The position numbers and the translations under genes were made by a program. A DNA stretch of 64,000 nucleotides from Adineta ricciae (lineage: Eukaryota > Rotifera > Eurotatoria > Adinetida > Adinetidae): assembly GCA_905250025.1 (NCBI GenBank), contig CAJNOJ010000045.1, forward strand, positions 248,001 to 312,000, read 5' to 3'. The notes beneath the pieces were generated by a model. That model saw only the letters and a list, made by a program, of their open reading frames with translations, did no database searches and had not been told where the DNA came from. Below are positions 62,376-64,000 of this stretch, piece by piece; the stretch's first letter is position 1; the number at the start of each line of letters is the position of its first letter.

Positions 62376-64000
62376 CTATGTAGAAGAGATAGAAAAATTA
62401 CCTTTAGCATAATTTCGACAGTACTCGTAGCGACCCTCACAGGTATTGCGCTCGGCGTTCATGAGGTGAAAAAGAACTAAATATCCGACACGTGCTTTTC
62501 TGGATGAATACGATGAAAGTGCATTTTGGTATTGCTTCAACACGCTGTTTCGTTGTTCAGCAACTTCAGTGTTAATGCTTTTAGTTGCATCATCAGTCAA
62601 AGCATAATTAATGTTTCGTTCTTTCTGACACATTGGTCGCTTGTGATTTGGTTGATGAAACCGATCGATGAAAAATAGGCATCTGGATACAAAATTCGAT
62701 GGTGGCGTTCGCAAAATCCTTTGATAGATATCTATTTCACCAAAGCGACCCCAAAAGTAAAGAAATAGACTGCAGGCATTATCGTATATAATAATTCTTG
62801 GCAGATGGAGCTGGTAATCCTTGATAAGATGAATGATTTTGAAGAAATGCCATAAAACCAAATAACATGATTCAGCTCTATACAGTTCATCAAATCCAAC
62901 AACTATTCCACAAGGTGACAATGTGTATATGATGCCTTGTGATGTTTTCTTCTCGATGTCAACGAAACTAAGAAAACAAAAAGGAAACAGAGCTAACAAT
63001 TGCAATTGGAAGTTTGTTATTATTTTTAGTAGAGATAAAAATTGCGTAGTCTAGCATTTTATTCGAAAACTATCACATATACCAATGATATGCTATCGAG
63101 TAAAGTAGATCTCATATGATTGCTGGTATCATGAATATTAATTCTAGCGCGTTAATACATTGAGACATGAATTTATACATGACACTGTTTACTTTTATCG
63201 AAATACAAGCTATTAAAAAAGAAAACCGAACTTTCGTTACAAGTAAAGCTAATATTTACCGATCTTCTCGTGAAACATTGCAGCCGGTTAACGGATGATC
63301 GTATATCCCTTTATCACCACTGGTTAGCAAGTATGTTTCATTGTCGTCAAGTATTTTTGTACGTCGACACATTTCGCAGAGACCAGACTTTGCTTTTGGT
63401 GTGTTACCACATCCAATATATACTCCATCTGGGAACTCATCGGTTCGTATCCATTTGTTTTTATTGGTGCAAATCGGTCGAGCAACTTTTTGCATACCAT
63501 CAATGATGAAAGCTTTCATACAGAACGAACTTTGACTGTTGTCTTTTGTTTGACATCGATGTGTCACATGATGTATTGCCCAATGATTAACGAAGTCACA
63601 GTACCATCGATCATAATTTGTATCGAAGAATTCATATAAGGATGAATCGTCTAATAATCTTGGTATTTCGAATTGTTCAATGTCATTGTTGAAGAAGTTG
63701 AAAATAGAAAGTTGATATAGAAACCATATGTTTGAGAAGCATTCGCGATTGATTTCGACAAATACCTGGTCAATCTATAATATAAAATTATTGTTTCATT
63801 TTAACTAAGCTCAAAGAAGAAGATCAGAGTGCAATGAACAATGACAAATTATACAGTGTACCAAAAGAAAGTCCTTCATTTTCAATGAGAAAGAGAGTTC
63901 AAGAATCATTTACATTATTTATCCAATAACTTACTATGTTTCTATCAGGTAATAAATTCGAGTATTTCTTTATTGACAAGTTGTATGAATGTTGGAAGTT
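62376..64000 (-). mobile_element. KDZ-like (Kyakuja/Dileera/Zisupton) transposase gene, partial
   Basis: Exons on the minus strand, continuing past the right edge. Upstream part (63256 to about 63770): VFVEINRECFSNIWFLYQLS, YDRWYCDFVNHWAIHH, VTHRCQTKDNSQSSFCMKAF and a zinc-type cluster (GVYIGCGNTPKAKSGLCEMC). After an intron, 62376 to about 62965: GIIYTLSPCGIVVGFDELYR, PRIIIYDNACSLFLYFW, CLFFIDRFHQPNHKRPMCQK and NTEVAEQRNSVLKQYQNALS. The YDxAC, F..D.FH.P.H..C and E..EQ.NS motifs resemble the RNase H-like core of KDZ transposases, often accompanied by Cys clusters. A further exon is seen at 63935-64000. Introns suggest a eukaryotic transposon gene or domesticated copy. No terminal repeats were identified, so ends are unknown and the call is tentative. 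Confidence 0.5.

Overview
This is eukaryotic DNA: AT-rich, gene-dense and full of short (about 45-60 bp) GT-AG introns. It encodes animal proteins (SMAD4, neurobeachin-like, Ajuba-type LIM protein, B4GALT7, perilipin, reticulon). The compact introns, tiny intergenic gaps, splice acceptors placed directly before start codons, a plant/fungus/bacteria-type oil-body protein, and transposase-like sequence at the right edge suggest a rotifer, most likely bdelloid. That assignment is inference from gene content; no diagnostic rotifer sequence such as a spliced-leader RNA was seen.

Layout. 1-4903: CCT1 (-, running off the left edge) head-to-head with SMAD4 (+). 5435-6524: a broken class IV (SIRT6/7-like) sirtuin. 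6849-9096: an NCS-type EF-hand protein and an F-box protein (+). 9289-14853: four minus-strand genes (Ajuba/LIMD1-type LIM protein, microseminoprotein-like secreted protein, alpha-SNAP, TFIIS). 15216-28376: nine plus-strand genes packed head to tail (B4GALT7, OXSM, CDC123-like, KCTD3/SHKBP1-like, PLPP6-like phosphatase, GH18 chitinase, CENP-X, CFP1/CXXC1, OBAP) with gaps from 7 to 205 bp. 29675-32832: an RRM/coiled-coil protein and a membrane coiled-coil protein (-). 34404-36530: a tandem ubiquitin-like protein with a Q/G/S/Y-rich linker. 36531-38524: a 2-kb stretch without recognisable genes. 38525-49441: a small membrane glycoprotein, SRP19 and a large NBEAL gene (+). 49851-54398: MAPEG protein, LEKR1-like coiled-coil protein and a Tyr-Gly repeat protein (-). 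55429-59544: reticulon and perilipin (+). 60307-60930: a secreted Cys-containing precursor (-). 61000-64000: gene-poor sequence with a G/C-rich hairpin and a KDZ-like transposase gene (-) cut by the right edge.

Most genes are housekeeping: protein folding, vesicle fusion, secretion, transcription, mitochondrial fatty-acid synthesis and glycosaminoglycan linker synthesis. Points most worth a second look are the operon-like cluster with probable trans-splice sites, the three-UBL protein with a FET-like linker and a possible alternative Cys/His tail, a CFP1 orthologue with no CXXC CpG-binding finger, the oil-body-associated protein, the decayed sirtuin, and a secreted peptide with a CX3C-X19-CX3C pattern. 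Exon boundaries were assigned by eye from splice signals and reading-frame continuity.
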